Positions 62,715-64,000 of a stretch of 64,000 bases of DNA are shown here, piece after piece. The stretch's first letter is position 1; every line of letters begins with the position of its first letter. This DNA comes from G963663315 sp965214205 (GTDB lineage Bacteria > Pseudomonadota > Gammaproteobacteria > Arenicellales > Poriferihabitantaceae), in contig OZ243941.1 of the NCBI GenBank assembly GCA_965214205.1, forward strand, positions 2,108,001 through 2,172,000. Direction: 5' to 3'. The notes below the pieces were generated by a model. It saw only the letters and a program-made list of their open reading frames with translations. It did not search any database and was not told the origin of the DNA. Made by a program: the position numbers and the translations under genes.

Positions 62715-64000
62715 TGAGAGAACAACACCCCGTCCGTATCGCTATCGCCGGTTTCCAGCATGAAACCAATACTTTCGCCCCGCATAAGGCGGACTATCCT
62801 GCCTTCGTCAAGGCTGATGGCTGGCCGGGGTTGACCTGCGGTGATGACCTGCTTGTCCAATTCACCGGACTGAATATCCCGATCTCTGGATTTATCGAGG
62901 CGGCGCGCGCAGACAATCATCTGCTCATCCCGCTCCTGTGGTGTGCGGCGGAACCGAGCGGTCTGGTCACCGATGATGCATTCGAAAGGATTTCCAGCCG
63001 GATTTGTGAATCGTTGCAGGCCACTGAGGACCTGGACGCAGTCTATCTCGACTTGCACGGGGCCATGGTGGTGGAAAGCTTCGAAGACGGCGAAGGCGAA
63101 TTGTTACGTCGTGTGAGGGCGGTGATCGGGCCGGATATGCCTCTGGTGATCAGTCTGGATCTGCACGCTAATATCACCGACGCCATGATCGAACAGTCGG
63201 ATGCGATCACGGTTTTCCGTACCTATCCGCACCTCGACATGGCGCAGACCGGAGCGCGGGCTTATGCCTTGCTGAACAACATACTGTCAACCGGGAAAAT
63301 GATCATCGGCATGAGGAAAATCCCTTTCCTGATCCCGTTGACCTCCCAGTGCACCGACCATCAACCATGCCAGTCGATTTACTACGACCTTGCCCGTCTG
63401 GAGCAAACCAACCCGGCTGTTGTCAGCGCTGAATTTGCTCCTGGATTTCCTTCCGCTGATATTGCTGAATGCGGCCCCGCGATACTGATACATGGCCAGC
63501 GCCCGACATCCGTAGATTCCGCGCTGGATGACTGCCTGCAACAGATCGTCAATGCCGAGCCACAGTTTGTTTCCCACCTGCTTTCTCCCGATGAGGCCAT
63601 CCGGCAGGCTCAACTCCTGTACCCGAAAAAACCGGTCGTCCTTGCCGATGTCCAGGATAATCCCGGCGGCGGCGGAACCTCGGACACAACTGGCTTGCTG
63701 GCGGCATTAGTAACCAATCAAGCACAAGGCGCGGTACTTGCCATGCTGTACGATCCACAGGTTGCTGAATTGGCTCATCAGTCCGGCGCTGGACAACAAC
63801 TGCATATCCGGTTGGGGGCAAAATCCGGCTTCCCGGGTGTATTGCCGTATGATTGTACGGTTAAAGTTGAGGCGCTCGGCGACGGCCGCTTCACCTGCAC
63901 CGGCGAGATGTACCGGGGTATAGAGGCGCAGCTTGGGCCAATGGCCCTGTTGCGGATCATTGACCCTGACAGCGATGTGCGGGTGATTGTCAACAGTGAG
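62714..64000 (+). CDS. M81-family metallopeptidase (MlrC/microcystinase C-like), N-terminal part
   Basis: The gene runs off the right edge; 429 codons are visible, without stop. The N-terminus RIAIAGFQHETNTFAP is diagnostic of the M81/MlrC (DUF1485) family. Zinc ligands are suggested by analogy as Asp149 and His151 (SLDLHANIT) and His173 (YPHLDM). The C-terminal domain shows ADVQDNPGGGGTSD. Homologues act on linear peptides such as degraded microcystin, but most are of unknown substrate. It is coupled to the efflux pump by the TGATG overlap, an unexpected link. Confidence 0.88.
   Translation, partial: MREQHPVRIAIAGFQHETNTFAPHKADYPAFVKADGWPGLTCGDDLLVQFTGLNIPISGFIEAARADNHLLIPLLWCAAEPSGLVTDDAFERISSRICESLQATEDLDAVYLDLHGAMVVESFEDGEGELLRRVRAVIGPDMPLVISLDLHANITDAMIEQSDAITVFRTYPHLDMAQTGARAYALLNNILSTGKMIIGMRKIPFLIPLTSQCTDHQPCQSIYYDLARLEQTNPAVVSAEFAPGFPSADIAECGPAILIHGQRPTSVDSALDDCLQQIVNAEPQFVSHLLSPDEAIRQAQLLYPKKPVVLADVQDNPGGGGTSDTTGLLAALVTNQAQGAVLAMLYDPQVAELAHQSGAGQQLHIRLGAKSGFPGVLPYDCTVKVEALGDGRFTCTGEMYRGIEAQLGPMALLRIIDPDSDVRVIVNSE

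Overview
The window looks like a chromosomal segment of a free-living, probably marine or host-associated gammaproteobacterium. The support is the gamma-type asd gene, rpsO next to pnp, a PhoP/PhoQ-like pair behind a PepSY protein, argB, a RodZ-like protein and a glycine cleavage operon that ends in lipA. GC content appears to be in the mid-50s throughout. I could not run searches, so the taxonomic placement is an inference. No rRNA, tRNA, CRISPR array, transposase or phage gene was seen. Both edges cut genes: an oligopeptide-binding protein on the left and an MlrC-like M81 metallopeptidase on the right.

Layout. 1-4797: Dpp/Opp-type peptide ABC transporter with both ATPases fused. 4839-6531: ferredoxin-NADP reductase and argB (minus strand). 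6832-9469: metK and ahcY. 9539-11547: AGCS amino acid symporter and a universal stress protein (minus). 11862-12974: M20 deacylase (ArgE/DapE type). 12993-16737: minus-strand cobalamin operon (chelatase I/D fusion, cobO, cobB). 17008-24391: two divergent, tightly overlapping operons. The minus operon holds a Rieske oxygenase, an Asp/Glu racemase-superfamily protein and a sulfotransferase. The plus operon holds a dimethylglycine-dehydrogenase-like flavoprotein, a zinc-type dehydrogenase and an enolase-superfamily epimerase resembling HpbD. This block reads like a betaine-catabolism island, possibly acquired. 24481-25599: cbiX. 25592-28509: PhoQ, PhoP, PepSY and glycine-zipper genes (minus). 28623-32656: a second dimethylglycine-dehydrogenase-like protein and an MttB-family methyltransferase (minus). 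32797-33876: DAHP synthase.

33955-41903 holds sat, a class III aminotransferase, an unrecognised protein, an FMN alpha-hydroxyacid dehydrogenase, a TPP-dependent decarboxylase-type enzyme, a transthyretin-like protein and a DmdA-type (DMSP) demethylase. 42060-47569: gcvT-gcvH-gcvP-lipA. 47701-51949: aapJQMP amino acid ABC transporter. 52048-54121: a two-component pair. 54211-57169: RodZ-like protein, pnp and rpsO (minus). 57412-58536: asd. 58538-62714: RND efflux adaptor and pump. 62714-64000: MlrC-like protein.

The unifying theme is methyl and one-carbon metabolism. The window combines SAM synthesis and SAH recycling (metK, ahcY), four candidate demethylation systems (Rieske/flavoprotein, MttB/flavoprotein, DmdA, GcvTHP), lipoate synthesis for GcvH and cobalamin synthesis. 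The best candidates for undescribed biology are the DmdA-containing cluster at about 35.2-41.9 kb and the divergent betaine-type island at 17.0-24.4 kb. A structured repeat of about 58 bp occurs twice between genes, one copy right beside that island.
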